From: an uncultured Hyphomonadaceae bacterium
Lineage (GTDB): Bacteria > Pseudomonadota > Alphaproteobacteria > Caulobacterales > Hyphomonadaceae
Length of the DNA: 32,759 nucleotides
Direction of reading: 5' to 3'
Assembly (NCBI GenBank): GCA_938011445.1
Contig: CALLUH010000236.1
Location: 1-32,759, forward strand
Both the position numbers and the translations under genes were made by a program. Under the pieces are notes generated by a model. It was not told the origin of the DNA and searched no databases. It saw only the letters and a program-made list of their open reading frames with translations. Of this stretch, positions 7,877 through 16,144 are shown piece by piece; within the stretch, counting starts at the first letter, position 1, and each line of letters starts with the position of its first letter.

Positions 7877-8882
7877 AAATCCGCAAATTGGCCAATGGCA
7901 TTGGGATGTTGGCGAAAGCAAATTATCGGTCCAGACCGAGCCGTCCGGTCCGTTTCGTGATTTGGCTGGCGAGTGGAATGTCGATGCATTTGGCGTGCAG
8001 CTTGACGGGTTGAGCCGGTCTCGGCTGGGACGAACATTGTCCGCGCGGGCCGGAAATGTGTCGTGTGCGCTTGGCCTGTCTGACGGACGACGGGTGCAAT
8101 TGTCTGGCGGCTTTGATGCCGATGGTAATGGGCAGGGGCATCTGTTTTGTGAAGGGAGCAGTTTGAAAGCCATGGCCCGGCCCGGCCCTTTGCTGGTGCC
8201 CGCTTATCAGCCGATCATTTCCTTGCGCACGGGGCGCGCGGCGGGGTTTGAGGCTCTGGCGCGCTGGGACGGCGACGCTGCGGGGATTGATGGCTCGTTT
8301 GAAGATCCGGCATTGGCAACGAATATGCTGATCCATGCCACGCAAAGCCTTGCCGAGTGGCATGCTGAAACCGGACGGCGCGATTTGTTTGTGCAGGTAA
8401 ATCTGACCGCGCGCGATCTGGCCGAGGGGATGGTTGCAGACCTGATCGAGACATTGCTACAAGGCTATGCTTTGCCCGATGGGAGCTTGAAAGTCGAGCT
8501 AACCGAACAGGCCGCCCTGCGCAATATGGATGAGGCGTTGAAGGCTGTTTACGCGATCAAGAAAGCGGGTGCCGGGCTGGTGCTTGATGATTTTGGCTCG
8601 GGGCATTCGAGCTTTGCCTGGCTTGCCGATATGCCCGCTGATGGGTTGAAAATTGATTCAAGCCTGACCGCGCGGCTCGGGGATAAGCGGACCGAACATA
8701 TTCTGGAGGCGATTACATTGCTGGCTGGACGGCTTGGCATGGTGGCGACGGCTGAAGGGGTTGAGGATAAGGCGGTGGTGCACCGGCTGCGCGCGCTTGG
8801 CTTTACCCATGTTCAGGGTTTCGCTTTCTCCAGACCGATGGATAAGGATGAGGCGCTGGCGTTTCTGGAGGGGGAGGTCTGA
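7839..8882 (+). CDS. EAL-domain cyclic-di-GMP phosphodiesterase, probably active
   Basis: The product is about 347 residues. Residues 1-115 form a sensory-type region that looks like a degenerate PAS fold (GQWHWDVGE near the start). Residues ~120-347 form an EAL domain. Catalytic motifs are intact: FEALARW (E138-A139-L140), the Asn of VQVNLTARDL, the Glu of VELTEQ, D250-D251 in DDFGSGHS, K271 in LKID, and the EGVE and QGF motifs near the end. Hydrolysis of c-di-GMP to pGpG is therefore expected. No transmembrane helix or GGDEF domain is present. The ATG at 7839 has a GGGGA upstream; an ATG at 7851 behind GGTGA is a close alternative. The start overlaps the acetyltransferase gene. Confidence 0.9.
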   Translation: MVKQMSKVPEKTKNPQIGQWHWDVGESKLSVQTEPSGPFRDLAGEWNVDAFGVQLDGLSRSRLGRTLSARAGNVSCALGLSDGRRVQLSGGFDADGNGQGHLFCEGSSLKAMARPGPLLVPAYQPIISLRTGRAAGFEALARWDGDAAGIDGSFEDPALATNMLIHATQSLAEWHAETGRRDLFVQVNLTARDLAEGMVADLIETLLQGYALPDGSLKVELTEQAALRNMDEALKAVYAIKKAGAGLVLDDFGSGHSSFAWLADMPADGLKIDSSLTARLGDKRTEHILEAITLLAGRLGMVATAEGVEDKAVVHRLRALGFTHVQGFAFSRPMDKDEALAFLEGEV

Positions 8883-8905
8883 TCTGTGGGCCGCTGCTGC
8901 TCTTT

Positions 8906-9010
8906 TAGAGCGCGTTCTTATATATCGCGACCAAAGGGGTATTCTGGCTCTTTTGGTTTTCGGTGCATTATAGGCTCAAAACCAGTTCCCACTTTTGTGC
9001 ATGCGCTCTA
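8906..9010. repeat. Intergenic repeat element with TAGAGCGC/GCGCTCTA ends
   Basis: TAGAGCGC at 8906-8913 is the exact reverse complement of GCGCTCTA at 9003-9010, bounding a 105-bp segment between two convergent genes. The interior contains CCAGTTCCCACTTTTG (8982-8997). This layout resembles the short TAGAGCG-ended intergenic repeats scattered through many alphaproteobacterial genomes. The right arm contains the CaiB/BaiF stop codon (9008-9010). No second copy is in this window, so repeat status is by resemblance. Confidence 0.55.
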
Positions 9011-10216
9011 GGCATTATACTGAGCGACAATACCCTGATTTTTAAGCTCTTCTATCTCTTGGGTGGATAGGCCAAGATTGGACAATATGATTTCGGAATG
9101 TTCGCCCAGTTTTGGCGCAGGGCCTTTGGGGCCATCGTCGGCATCCTGGAAACGGACCGGAGAGGCGGGCGTCTTGAAGGCTGCCTGACTGCCGCTGGCG
9201 GGGATCTGCGCGATGGCACCTGCGGCTGCGACTTGGGGATCGGCGGCAACTTCGGCGAGGGTTTGAAGGGGCGCCCATGCGATTTGTTCAGTATCAAGGC
9301 GTGCGCCGATTTGCGCTCGTGTGAAAGCGGCAAAGCCTGCGTCGAGAGCGGCGACGAGATCTTCGGAATTGTGCCTTCGGCCCTTGGCAGACGTATAGCG
9401 TTCGTCATGGATCAGCGCGTCAAGGCCTGTGGCGCGGCACAGAGGTTCCCAATCGACATTGCCTTGGCGGGCGACGATGCAAATCCATTTGTCATCGCTT
9501 GTTTTGAAGAAATTCATGATCGGTACAATTTGCTCGGTGCGGGATTTGGTTGAGCCGATGCGACCAAAAAATAGCTGGATGGCGAAATCACTTCCCATCG
9601 CGTAAAGCGCGGTACGTAGCAAAGAGGCTTCAACGAGGCGACCCTTTCCAGTTTTCGCCGCTTCAACCAGGGCTGCGCAGATGCCTGCGGCGGCGGCCAT
9701 GCTGGTGGTGTGGTCGCCGAAGGCTGTGCGCAAGGGGAAAGGGTCGCCGCCTTTGGGGATTGTCAGATTGGCCACGCCAGCGCGCGACCAGAAAGAGGCG
9801 ATGTCGAAACCGGGCTTGTCGGCGTCAGGCCCGGTCAGGCCATAGCCGGTGAGCGAGCAATAAACGAGTTTGGGATTGGAGGCTTTCAGGCTGTCATAGT
9901 CGAGCCCGGAACGGCTGAGCCCACCGGGGCGCACATTGGTCAGGAAAACATCGGCAGTGGCGGTCAATCGGCGGAGGATATCCTGACCTTGGGGTGTTGC
10001 TGTGTCGAGGCTGAGGGATTTCTTGCCGCGATTGTCAAAGGCGAAAACCGGATTTTCGGTGATGTCGGTGCCGATGGTTTTGAAGAAATTCCGGATTGGA
10101 TCGCCACTAATTGGCTCAATTTTGATGACGTCTGCACCCCAATCGCTTAGGATGCTTCCAGCGCCTGGCGCTGCCATATATGTTGCGTATTCGATCACGC
10201 GGAGGCCTTCGAGCAT
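9008..10216 (-). CDS. CaiB/BaiF family (class III) CoA-transferase
   Basis: The 402-residue protein belongs to the family that moves CoA between carboxylic acids, as in formyl-CoA:oxalate, carnitine and bile-acid CoA-transferases. The start MLEGLRVIEYATYMAAPGAG, followed by LSDWGADVIKIEPISGDPIR, is the classic family N-terminus. Further marks are FDNRGKKSLSLDTATPQG, VFLTNVRPGGL and the LTGYGLTGPDADKPGFD segment that should carry the catalytic Asp. The frame is open upstream to 10549, but the conserved N-terminus fixes the start at 10216. The substrate cannot be told. The gene is divergent from the DUF2336 gene, and its stop lies inside a repeat element. Confidence 0.9.
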   Translation of the reverse strand: MLEGLRVIEYATYMAAPGAGSILSDWGADVIKIEPISGDPIRNFFKTIGTDITENPVFAFDNRGKKSLSLDTATPQGQDILRRLTATADVFLTNVRPGGLSRSGLDYDSLKASNPKLVYCSLTGYGLTGPDADKPGFDIASFWSRAGVANLTIPKGGDPFPLRTAFGDHTTSMAAAAGICAALVEAAKTGKGRLVEASLLRTALYAMGSDFAIQLFFGRIGSTKSRTEQIVPIMNFFKTSDDKWICIVARQGNVDWEPLCRATGLDALIHDERYTSAKGRRHNSEDLVAALDAGFAAFTRAQIGARLDTEQIAWAPLQTLAEVAADPQVAAAGAIAQIPASGSQAAFKTPASPVRFQDADDGPKGPAPKLGEHSEIILSNLGLSTQEIEELKNQGIVAQYNA

Positions 10217-10264
10217 AAATCCGTCTTTCCAGTAGAGTGTTTTTCTTTGGTAAACGAAATTTAA

Positions 10265-10297
10265 CCCAATTGGGGGAAATTTACAGGCAAATGCCTG
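10265..10297. promoter_or_regulatory. Two short palindromes in a divergent promoter region
   Basis: CCCAATTGGG (10265-10274) is a perfect palindrome, and CAGGCA-AA-TGCCTG (10284-10297) is a 6-bp inverted repeat with a 2-nt centre. Both lie in the 106-nt gap between the divergent CoA-transferase and DUF2336 genes, where operators would be expected. Function is inferred from position only. Confidence 0.35.
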
Positions 10298-10322
10298 AAC
10301 ACCTGATTTCGAGGTAAGACTA

Positions 10323-11471
10323 ATGACCGTTGCTGCGATGCGCCCTGAATTGAGCGAAGCTGATATTCGCCGCCTGATCAAGGGCGACTCACCGGAGGAG
10401 CGCGCCTCGGTTGCCCATCGTCTGTGCCGACGGATTGCTTCGGATGTGCTAAGCGATGAAGAACGGCAATATGCCAAGGATATTATGGCGTTTCTCGCCA
10501 ATGATATGGCTGAACTTGTCCGCCGGACCCTGGCTGTTACTTTGTGCAACTCGCCGAGACTGCCGCGCGATCTGGCTTTGAAATTGGCTCATGACGTTGA
10601 GTCCATTGCCATTCCTGTGCTTGAAGCGTCGCCGTCTTTCACCGAGGAAGATATGATTGAGCTTGCCTTGTCAGCGACTGTGGCAAAACAGGCTGCGATT
10701 GCGGGGCGTCCGCGCGTGCCGGAATCTGTTGCTGAAGCGATTGCCGAGCATGCCGGGCTGGAAGCAGTGCGTGCGCTTGCAAGAAATAAGGGCGCAGAGT
10801 GGACGGACAAGGTTTTTGCGGACTCGCTTTTGCGGTATGGCGAGGATTCTCAATTGCAGGAGGGGATTGTCTTACGCGACCAGATCCCGGTGCATATTGC
10901 GGAGAAGATGGTCAGTCTTGTTTCGGGTCAGGTTTTTGATTTGCTGGTCAACAAGCATGAACTGCCGGCGCAAGTGGCGATTGATATTGCGGCTGGAGCA
11001 CGCGAGCGGGCGACCATTGATCTGGTTGAGCAAGCGGGCCGGACGCAGGATTTGCCGCGTTTTGCCCAACAATTGAATTTGAATGGACGGTTGACACATT
11101 CGCTTATCGTGCGCGCCTTGTGCACAGGGCAGATGCCCTTTGTCGAACATGCATTGGCTGAACTGTCAGGTGTTGCGCACAAGCGTATCTGGCTGCTCAT
11201 TCATGATGCCGGACCGCTGGGGCTTCAGGCCGTGTTTGATCGGGCCGGGTTGCCGCGTAAGCTGTTGCCAGCCTTCAAGATTGCGGTGGCGACTTATCAT
11301 GAAACCGAATTTGATGGTGAGCAGGGCGACAGGGAACGCTTCAAGATCAGAATGATCGAACGCGTGCTTACGCAGTATCAGGCGATTGCGAAGGATGATC
11401 TGGATTATCTGCTTGAAAAGCTCGACGCGTATTCGGACCAATACGGGCAAGATGATAGCGACGCGGCCTGA
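10323..11471 (+). CDS. DUF2336 family protein
   Basis: This 382-residue cytosolic, almost wholly alpha-helical protein of the alphaproteobacterial DUF2336 family looks like HEAT-type repeats (repeated units such as RRTLAVTLCNSPRLPRDLALKLAHD and VPESVAEAIAEHAG). There are no membrane segments or catalytic motifs. The acidic tail (YGQDDSDAA) is probably disordered. A GAGG ribosome binding site lies before the ATG at 10323; the ATG at 10338 is an alternative. The family has no settled biochemical role. Here it converges (13 nt apart) on a degenerate EAL gene and sits within a group of signalling genes, which hints at a signalling or scaffold role. Confidence 0.85.
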   Translation: MTVAAMRPELSEADIRRLIKGDSPEERASVAHRLCRRIASDVLSDEERQYAKDIMAFLANDMAELVRRTLAVTLCNSPRLPRDLALKLAHDVESIAIPVLEASPSFTEEDMIELALSATVAKQAAIAGRPRVPESVAEAIAEHAGLEAVRALARNKGAEWTDKVFADSLLRYGEDSQLQEGIVLRDQIPVHIAEKMVSLVSGQVFDLLVNKHELPAQVAIDIAAGARERATIDLVEQAGRTQDLPRFAQQLNLNGRLTHSLIVRALCTGQMPFVEHALAELSGVAHKRIWLLIHDAGPLGLQAVFDRAGLPRKLLPAFKIAVATYHETEFDGEQGDRERFKIRMIERVLTQYQAIAKDDLDYLLEKLDAYSDQYGQDDSDAA

Positions 11472-11484
11472 TCGGGCCTTGGTG

Positions 11485-12168
11485 CTAGGCGTCTGCGTAG
11501 GGCGAAATTCCAAATTCGATGCCAGCGCGGGCAAGCGCGTCTCCGTCACGCCATCTGGGTTTCTCGGCTATGATGGACACACCTGCGTCAACCGCGAAGG
11601 CGATCATATCTTCGAGGGTTTCGTCGAGGCCCATCGGATGGGCGGGCACCCGCAAAGTATCTATCATCAACCAACTCATGGGCTGCAATTGGCAGTGCCA
11701 GCTTTGTCTGGCGTCCATAGAGATGCGCAGACCGCGCGTGCGCAAAGCGCGCAACAAGCCGAAATCATATCCCGTATTGCGGACCATATCGGCGTCGGTA
11801 AACTCAAAGGCCAGCTCCTGGGGGCAAAGTTTGGTTTGTGAGAGTGTATCCAGACATGCATTTATCAGGCTCGGCGTCTCCAGAACGCTTGCGGGCACCG
11901 GGAGTATCAAGGGCCGCTGCTCTATTTGATTGGTTTGGCAAAGTTCCGCGAGCCGCTGTATCTGACCGAGCAGGCGTGCGCCCAGATCGTTTTCCAGTGT
12001 GTCTTCCTGGCGCGGACCGAAGCTGGGTCTGTCATCAAGCTGAAACATAGGCTCTACGAAGACGCCAATGGTTTCACCTTGCCCTAAATGGACGGCATGT
12101 TTGAGCCGGAGCGGACAGTCCAGAGCCGGTATTGCGCGAGCAGATTCCTTTGTTGTCGTTTGTTGCAT
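11485..12168 (-). CDS. Degenerate EAL-domain protein, probably catalytically dead
   Basis: This 227-residue protein shows the order of EAL-domain motifs without the catalytic residues. EAL reads EPM, the ELTE position reads EFTD (LAFEFTDADM), the metal-binding DDFG reads MDAR (ISMDARQSWH), the lysine of LKID is lost (LMIDTLR), and EGVE reads EKPR. Loss of the metal ligands argues against c-di-GMP hydrolysis, so it may bind nucleotide or a protein partner instead. The start at 12168 (MQQTTTKES) is chosen over an upstream TTG at 12261, which would add a hydrophobic, Ser/Pro-rich stretch without family character. It is divergent from the Nudix gene and convergent with the DUF2336 gene. Confidence 0.8.
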   Translation of the reverse strand: MQQTTTKESARAIPALDCPLRLKHAVHLGQGETIGVFVEPMFQLDDRPSFGPRQEDTLENDLGARLLGQIQRLAELCQTNQIEQRPLILPVPASVLETPSLINACLDTLSQTKLCPQELAFEFTDADMVRNTGYDFGLLRALRTRGLRISMDARQSWHCQLQPMSWLMIDTLRVPAHPMGLDETLEDMIAFAVDAGVSIIAEKPRWRDGDALARAGIEFGISPYADA

Positions 12169-12278
12169 GGGATTTGCCAGTGCTCTAAGTGGAAGACGAC
12201 AATAACAAAACGATATGAAGATCGGGCTTGGCTGCGACGGCTGATTTTGACTAAATTTCAATAAAGTCTGGAGACGAT

Positions 12279-13079
12279 ATGACCGATATGCCTGCCAAGC
12301 CGAAGCTTTCGGCCACCGTGCTTCTGGTGCGTGACGAGGCCACGCTAGAAGTCCTGATGGTGGCGCGACATTATGAAATTGATTTTGCTTCAGGCGCGCT
12401 CGTCTTTCCGGGTGGCAAGGCCAATTCCGAAGACGAGGCGGATGATTGGGGCGGTTTGGTTGACGGACAGTTTGATGGCACCCAGCGGGCTGCGAGAATC
12501 TGCGCGATTCGTGAGGCGTTTGAAGAATCGGGAGTTTTGCTTGCGCGCGAGCGCCATGCGCGGGGGACTGACGCCGACCTTATTGGGCCAGATATTGCCG
12601 AGCGGCTTGCACCTATGCGCGGGGCGGTTGATCGGCAAGAGCAGAGTTTTTTAGAGCTAATCGGTGACAATGGTCTGGTTCTAGCGCTCGATACGCTGAT
12701 CCATTTTGGGCATTGGATTACCCCGGCGATGATGCCGAAGCGATTTGACACGCATTTCTATCTTGCACCGACCCCATCCGAACAGATCGCCTCCCATGAT
12801 GGCCGTGAAACAACGGATGCGCGCTGGCTGAATCCTCAAATGGCGCTGGATCTGGCTGCGCGGGAGGAGGCGACCATCATATTTCCAACGCGCATGAATT
12901 TACGGAAACTGGCGACCGCTCAATCCGTGATGAGCGCGCGGGAGTTGTTTTCTTCTGCAAATGTGGTGACGGTCGAGCCGCGTCTTGGTAAAAACGAAGA
13001 TGGGGAGGCGTGCCTGTTTATCCCCGAAGAGGCCGGATATGGTCAGACAACGGAGCGTTTGGATAGTGTCATGCGCTAA
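12279..13079 (+). CDS. Nudix hydrolase, NUDT19/CoA-pyrophosphatase-like
   Basis: The 266-residue protein has an extended Nudix box. The GALVFPGGK segment (residues ~44-52) and the core REAFEESG (R78-G85) are separated by an insertion of about 20 residues, a pattern seen in the NUDT19-like branch. The box supplies the Glu residues that bind Mg2+ for cleaving a nucleoside diphosphate linked to another group. CoA or a CoA ester is a possible substrate, but this is not shown by the sequence. It has a GGAG ribosome binding site 5 nt before the ATG. Its stop overlaps the stop of the opposing Hpt gene by 3 bases. Confidence 0.88.
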   Translation: MTDMPAKPKLSATVLLVRDEATLEVLMVARHYEIDFASGALVFPGGKANSEDEADDWGGLVDGQFDGTQRAARICAIREAFEESGVLLARERHARGTDADLIGPDIAERLAPMRGAVDRQEQSFLELIGDNGLVLALDTLIHFGHWITPAMMPKRFDTHFYLAPTPSEQIASHDGRETTDARWLNPQMALDLAAREEATIIFPTRMNLRKLATAQSVMSARELFSSANVVTVEPRLGKNEDGEACLFIPEEAGYGQTTERLDSVMR

Positions 13080-13660
13080 GACGCGTTTTGGATGTGTTTG
13101 GTTAGTTGGTTGACTTGCGCGTCGAGGGCATCACAGACGGCGCTTGAAACCTCGTCAATTTCATCATCACTTGCCGGGGCATGATTTGCCGCTGCCCGGC
13201 AGGCATCAATGTGCAAGTCTATCAGTTTTAACTGGCGGTGCCATGACTTGGTTTTGAGTAGCTTGTCGAGTGAATTGGCGAGCCTCGAAATTGCCGGATA
13301 GCCGTAGATGGTGGCCATTCCTTTGAGGTCATGAGTGGCAAGGCGCAGTTGTTTGAAGTGCGAAAGGTCTGTTATGTCGCTGCCAATAGCATGCCGGGCT
13401 TTGATCAAGCGAGACAAGTCGCGCTCAAGCCATGCCTGATATCTCTCATCAAGGGATTCAGGCGGGTCCTGGACGAGCTGTGTTTGATCGTCCGTTTTGG
13501 CGCGGGCCGTCCAAACCTTATCATCTGTCGCCGTGCGGGCTGTTTCGGCTTTGGTCTTTTGACGAAAGCTGGAGATGAGGCGGGCAATCTCGATATTGAA
13601 GCCATTGAACGGAGCCGCTGTGCCTCGGCGCTTTGATAGATTTCGCAGTCTACTGATCAT
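13076..13660 (-). CDS. Hpt-domain phosphotransfer protein
   Basis: The protein has 194 residues. The N-terminal ~70 residues are polar, basic and probably disordered. The C-terminal ~120 residues form a helical Hpt module with the motif ATHDLKGMATIYGY; the phosphoacceptor is H110, followed by the K-G pair that marks Hpt domains. Such proteins carry phosphate between response-regulator receiver domains and histidine kinases. No kinase or receiver gene is in the window, so partners lie elsewhere. It lies 66 nt downstream of nadK on the same strand and may be co-transcribed with it. Confidence 0.85.
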   Translation of the reverse strand: MISRLRNLSKRRGTAAPFNGFNIEIARLISSFRQKTKAETARTATDDKVWTARAKTDDQTQLVQDPPESLDERYQAWLERDLSRLIKARHAIGSDITDLSHFKQLRLATHDLKGMATIYGYPAISRLANSLDKLLKTKSWHRQLKLIDLHIDACRAAANHAPASDDEIDEVSSAVCDALDAQVNQLTKHIQNAS

Positions 13661-13726
13661 GGAAAAGAGACTAGCAGGTTTTGTTTAACAGCTTCCTGAT
13701 ATGGGGGTGTAATTTTCGGTGTTCTG

Positions 13727-14491
13727 TCAGACGCGGAATTGTTCGCTCAGGATGCGTTCGTCAAGCGCGTGGCCGGGATCGAAAAGTAGAACGAGATTGC
13801 GTGATTTGTCTTCCTGAATATCGACGGAGACAATGTCGCGGACTTCCACATTGTCTGCGGTTGCCGAGACGGAGCGGTGTTCGGGGTCGATAACGTCAAG
13901 GCGGACATGAGCGGTTTCATCCAAAAGAGCGCCGCGCCAATGACGTGGGCGAAACGCGCTGACGGGGGTTAAAGCGAGTAAATTGGCTCCGATCGGCAGG
14001 ATTGGACCATAGGCTGAGTAATTATAGGCCGTTGATCCGGCGGAGGTTGCGACCATGACGCCATCGCATGCGAGTTCAGACAGGCGCTCTTGATGGTCAA
14101 CGATGATGCGGATTTTCGCCGTCTGGGCAGTCTGGCGCAAGAGCGAGACTTCATTTATGGCGAGGTGATGGTGGCGATTGCCATCGGTGTCGGTGGCAAT
14201 CATGCGCAAGGGCGACAGGGTGAGCCTTTCTGCTGCGTTGAGGCGGGCGGGCAGATCATCTTCGATATATTCATTCATCAAAAAGCCGACCGTGCCGCGA
14301 TGCATGCCGTAAACGGGTTTTTCGTCATCGAACCGCCGCCTTAGCGCGTCCAGCATGGCGCCGTCTCCGCCAAGGGCAACGATGACATCCGCCTCATCTT
14401 CGCCGACGGTGCCATAGCGTTTGTTTAGTATTTGCAAGGCGTGCTGGGCTTCGGGGCGCTGGCTTGCGGAAAAGGCGATCTTGGGTGTCAT
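13727..14491 (-). CDS. nadK: NAD kinase
   Basis: This 254-residue cytosolic enzyme phosphorylates NAD to NADP. It shows the GGDG motif (IVALGGDGAMLDALRR), the NE motif in LAINEVSLLRQ, and the VATSAGSTAYNYSAYGPILP segment that matches the conserved GSTAY region binding the adenine and ribose of NAD. The length is typical of short bacterial NAD kinases. It starts at an ATG (14491) and is divergent from the class II aldolase gene. An Hpt-domain gene follows 66 nt downstream. Confidence 0.95.
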   Translation of the reverse strand: MTPKIAFSASQRPEAQHALQILNKRYGTVGEDEADVIVALGGDGAMLDALRRRFDDEKPVYGMHRGTVGFLMNEYIEDDLPARLNAAERLTLSPLRMIATDTDGNRHHHLAINEVSLLRQTAQTAKIRIIVDHQERLSELACDGVMVATSAGSTAYNYSAYGPILPIGANLLALTPVSAFRPRHWRGALLDETAHVRLDVIDPEHRSVSATADNVEVRDIVSVDIQEDKSRNLVLLFDPGHALDERILSEQFRV

Positions 14492-14603
14492 GGCTTTAGG
14501 TGGCCAGAGTTTGAGCGAGGGTCAAGCGTCTTGGCGCGGAAATTTGACCTTGATGGGAAAAAGAATAACACTGAAGCAAATTGGTCAGAAAATGGAGATC
14601 CTG

Positions 14604-15380
14604 ATGGCGGACGGCGCAAAAGCGATTGATGTGAAAGCTTCGGTGAGCGAGGCGGAATGGAAGGCGCGGGTCGATCTGGCGGCGATGTACCGCTTAACGG
14701 CGCTGCATGGCTGGGACGATATGATTTTCACGCATATCTCCATGCGCGTACCCGGGCCGGAGCATCACTTTCTGATCAATCCTTATGGCTGGTTCTTCGA
14801 AGAGATCACGGCTTCCTCGCTGGTCAAGGTTGATCTTGACGGGAATGTCGTCAGTGAAAGCGATGCGATGGTCAACCCGGCTGGATTTACCATTCATTCG
14901 GCGGTGCATATGGCGCGGGAGGATGCGGTGTGTGTGATGCATGTGCATACTGATGACGGGGTTGCCGTATCGGCGCAAAGCCATGGCCTGCTGCCGATTA
15001 GCCAGACGGGCATGATTGCGATGTCGGATGTGGCGTATCATGATTATGAGGGGGTGGCGCTGGACCATGATGAGCGCGAGCGGATTGTCGCCGATATGGG
15101 CGAGAAGTCGCTGTTGATCTTGCGCAATCATGGGACATTGACGTGTGGCGCGTCGGCGGGACAGACCTTTATGCGGATGTTCTTTCTGGAGCGGGCTTGC
15201 GCGATGCAGGTGCGGGCGCTGTCGGCGGGGCGGGAAAACCTGATCGAGTGCGGGTCGGACATTCAGGATGTGGTGAAAGGACAATCGAACCCGCAAGGTA
15301 TGAAAGTGTTGGCGGATATGCTGGCGTGGCCGGGCCTGTTGCGACGGCTGGACCGCCAAATGCCGGGTTATGACAGCTAA
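14604..15380 (+). CDS. Class II aldolase/adducin family protein
   Basis: The 258-residue protein has the metal-binding fold of fuculose-phosphate aldolase and alpha-adducin. The zinc ligands are visible as the His pair in CVMHVHTDDG and the His of ILRNHGTLT. The ARVDLAAMYRLTALHGWDDMIFTHISMRVPG opening region is the usual N-terminal part, and FLINPYGWFFEEITASSLVKVDLDG also fits. The frame is open back to 14421 with several ATGs, but the ATG at 14604 has GGAG with a 6-nt spacer, and the upstream extension would run into the nadK gene. The substrate is unknown; this adducin-like branch may not be an aldolase at all. Confidence 0.88.
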   Translation: MADGAKAIDVKASVSEAEWKARVDLAAMYRLTALHGWDDMIFTHISMRVPGPEHHFLINPYGWFFEEITASSLVKVDLDGNVVSESDAMVNPAGFTIHSAVHMAREDAVCVMHVHTDDGVAVSAQSHGLLPISQTGMIAMSDVAYHDYEGVALDHDERERIVADMGEKSLLILRNHGTLTCGASAGQTFMRMFFLERACAMQVRALSAGRENLIECGSDIQDVVKGQSNPQGMKVLADMLAWPGLLRRLDRQMPGYDS

Positions 15381-15429
15381 TTAGGCTATTTTCGGGGGGA
15401 GAGGGCATATTCGGAACAATTCGGGCCGG

Positions 15430-16143
15430 ATGAATTGGTCAGCGCGGGCTATGGCGCTTGGCGGTGGGCTTGGGCTGTCGCCTGTGTTTGGTGGCGACGC
15501 GATTGCTGGACCTTGGGGGCAAGGGGCGGGGCGGACTTATGCCGAGATTGCGGTGCTGGGCCAACGGATTGATGGTGTGGGTGCGGTGCGCGGGGAGCTT
15601 TACGCCGAATATGGGGTTTCGGATAAATGGACCGTGATTGGCCAAGCCGAAGGCGTCCGGTTTCCGCAATTGTCTGGTCAGGATCAATATGCGTATCGGG
15701 CAACGGTTCGGCGTCAAATCTGGCAAAAAGGACGGTTTACAGCGGCTTTGGAGGGGGGAGTTGTTGGCGGCGAAGCGATCGGCGGGACGATTGGGGGATG
15801 TGATAGCGTGGGCGGCGAAGCGCGGCTTTCAGTGGGCGCGGCGGGCCGGACGCGGCGGGCGGACCGAAACTGGTTTGCATTTGCTGATGCGATTGTACGC
15901 GAACATGGCAATTGTCGTCGCCAGCGGCTTGAGTTGGGCTATGGGCAGGAAGTGATCCCGAAATGGTGGAGTGTGAACAAGGTCTATGTCGAGACAGGAA
16001 CGGGGGATGCCCGCTCAATCAAGCTGGATTCGAAGATTTCACGCACATTTGGACGTAATGAACTAGGCCTTGGTTACAGGCAGGAGGTTTCTGGCCGATT
16101 TCGCGAGATCGGTGTGGTGGTGAGCCTTGTCCGGCGATTTTAG
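15430..16143 (+). CDS. Predicted outer-membrane beta-barrel protein
   Basis: The 237-residue protein starts with a signal peptide (cleavage probably after AIA near residue 26). The rest consists of alternating amphipathic strands with Gly and aromatic residues (TYAEIAVLGQ, GELYAEYGVSDKW, RLELGYGQE, NELGLGYRQE) and ends in the phenylalanine (LVRRF) that outer-membrane proteins use as an insertion signal. I do not recognise the family; it resembles small alphaproteobacterial barrels of unknown function. Two cysteines in the centre (GGCDS and HGNCRR) may form a disulfide. It ends 1 nt from the stop of the convergent cytochrome gene. Confidence 0.7.
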   Translation: MNWSARAMALGGGLGLSPVFGGDAIAGPWGQGAGRTYAEIAVLGQRIDGVGAVRGELYAEYGVSDKWTVIGQAEGVRFPQLSGQDQYAYRATVRRQIWQKGRFTAALEGGVVGGEAIGGTIGGCDSVGGEARLSVGAAGRTRRADRNWFAFADAIVREHGNCRRQRLELGYGQEVIPKWWSVNKVYVETGTGDARSIKLDSKISRTFGRNELGLGYRQEVSGRFREIGVVVSLVRRF

Positions 16144-16144
16144 G

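Noticed and set aside
10217-10549. Upstream in-frame extension of the CoA-transferase
   Set aside because: The added residues have no family character, and they overlap the divergent DUF2336 gene and promoter gap. MLEGLRVIEYATYMAAPGAG is the conserved N-terminus.
14421-14603. Upstream in-frame extension of the class II aldolase protein
   Set aside because: It overlaps the start of nadK on the other strand. The ATG at 14604 has a GGAG at ideal spacing.
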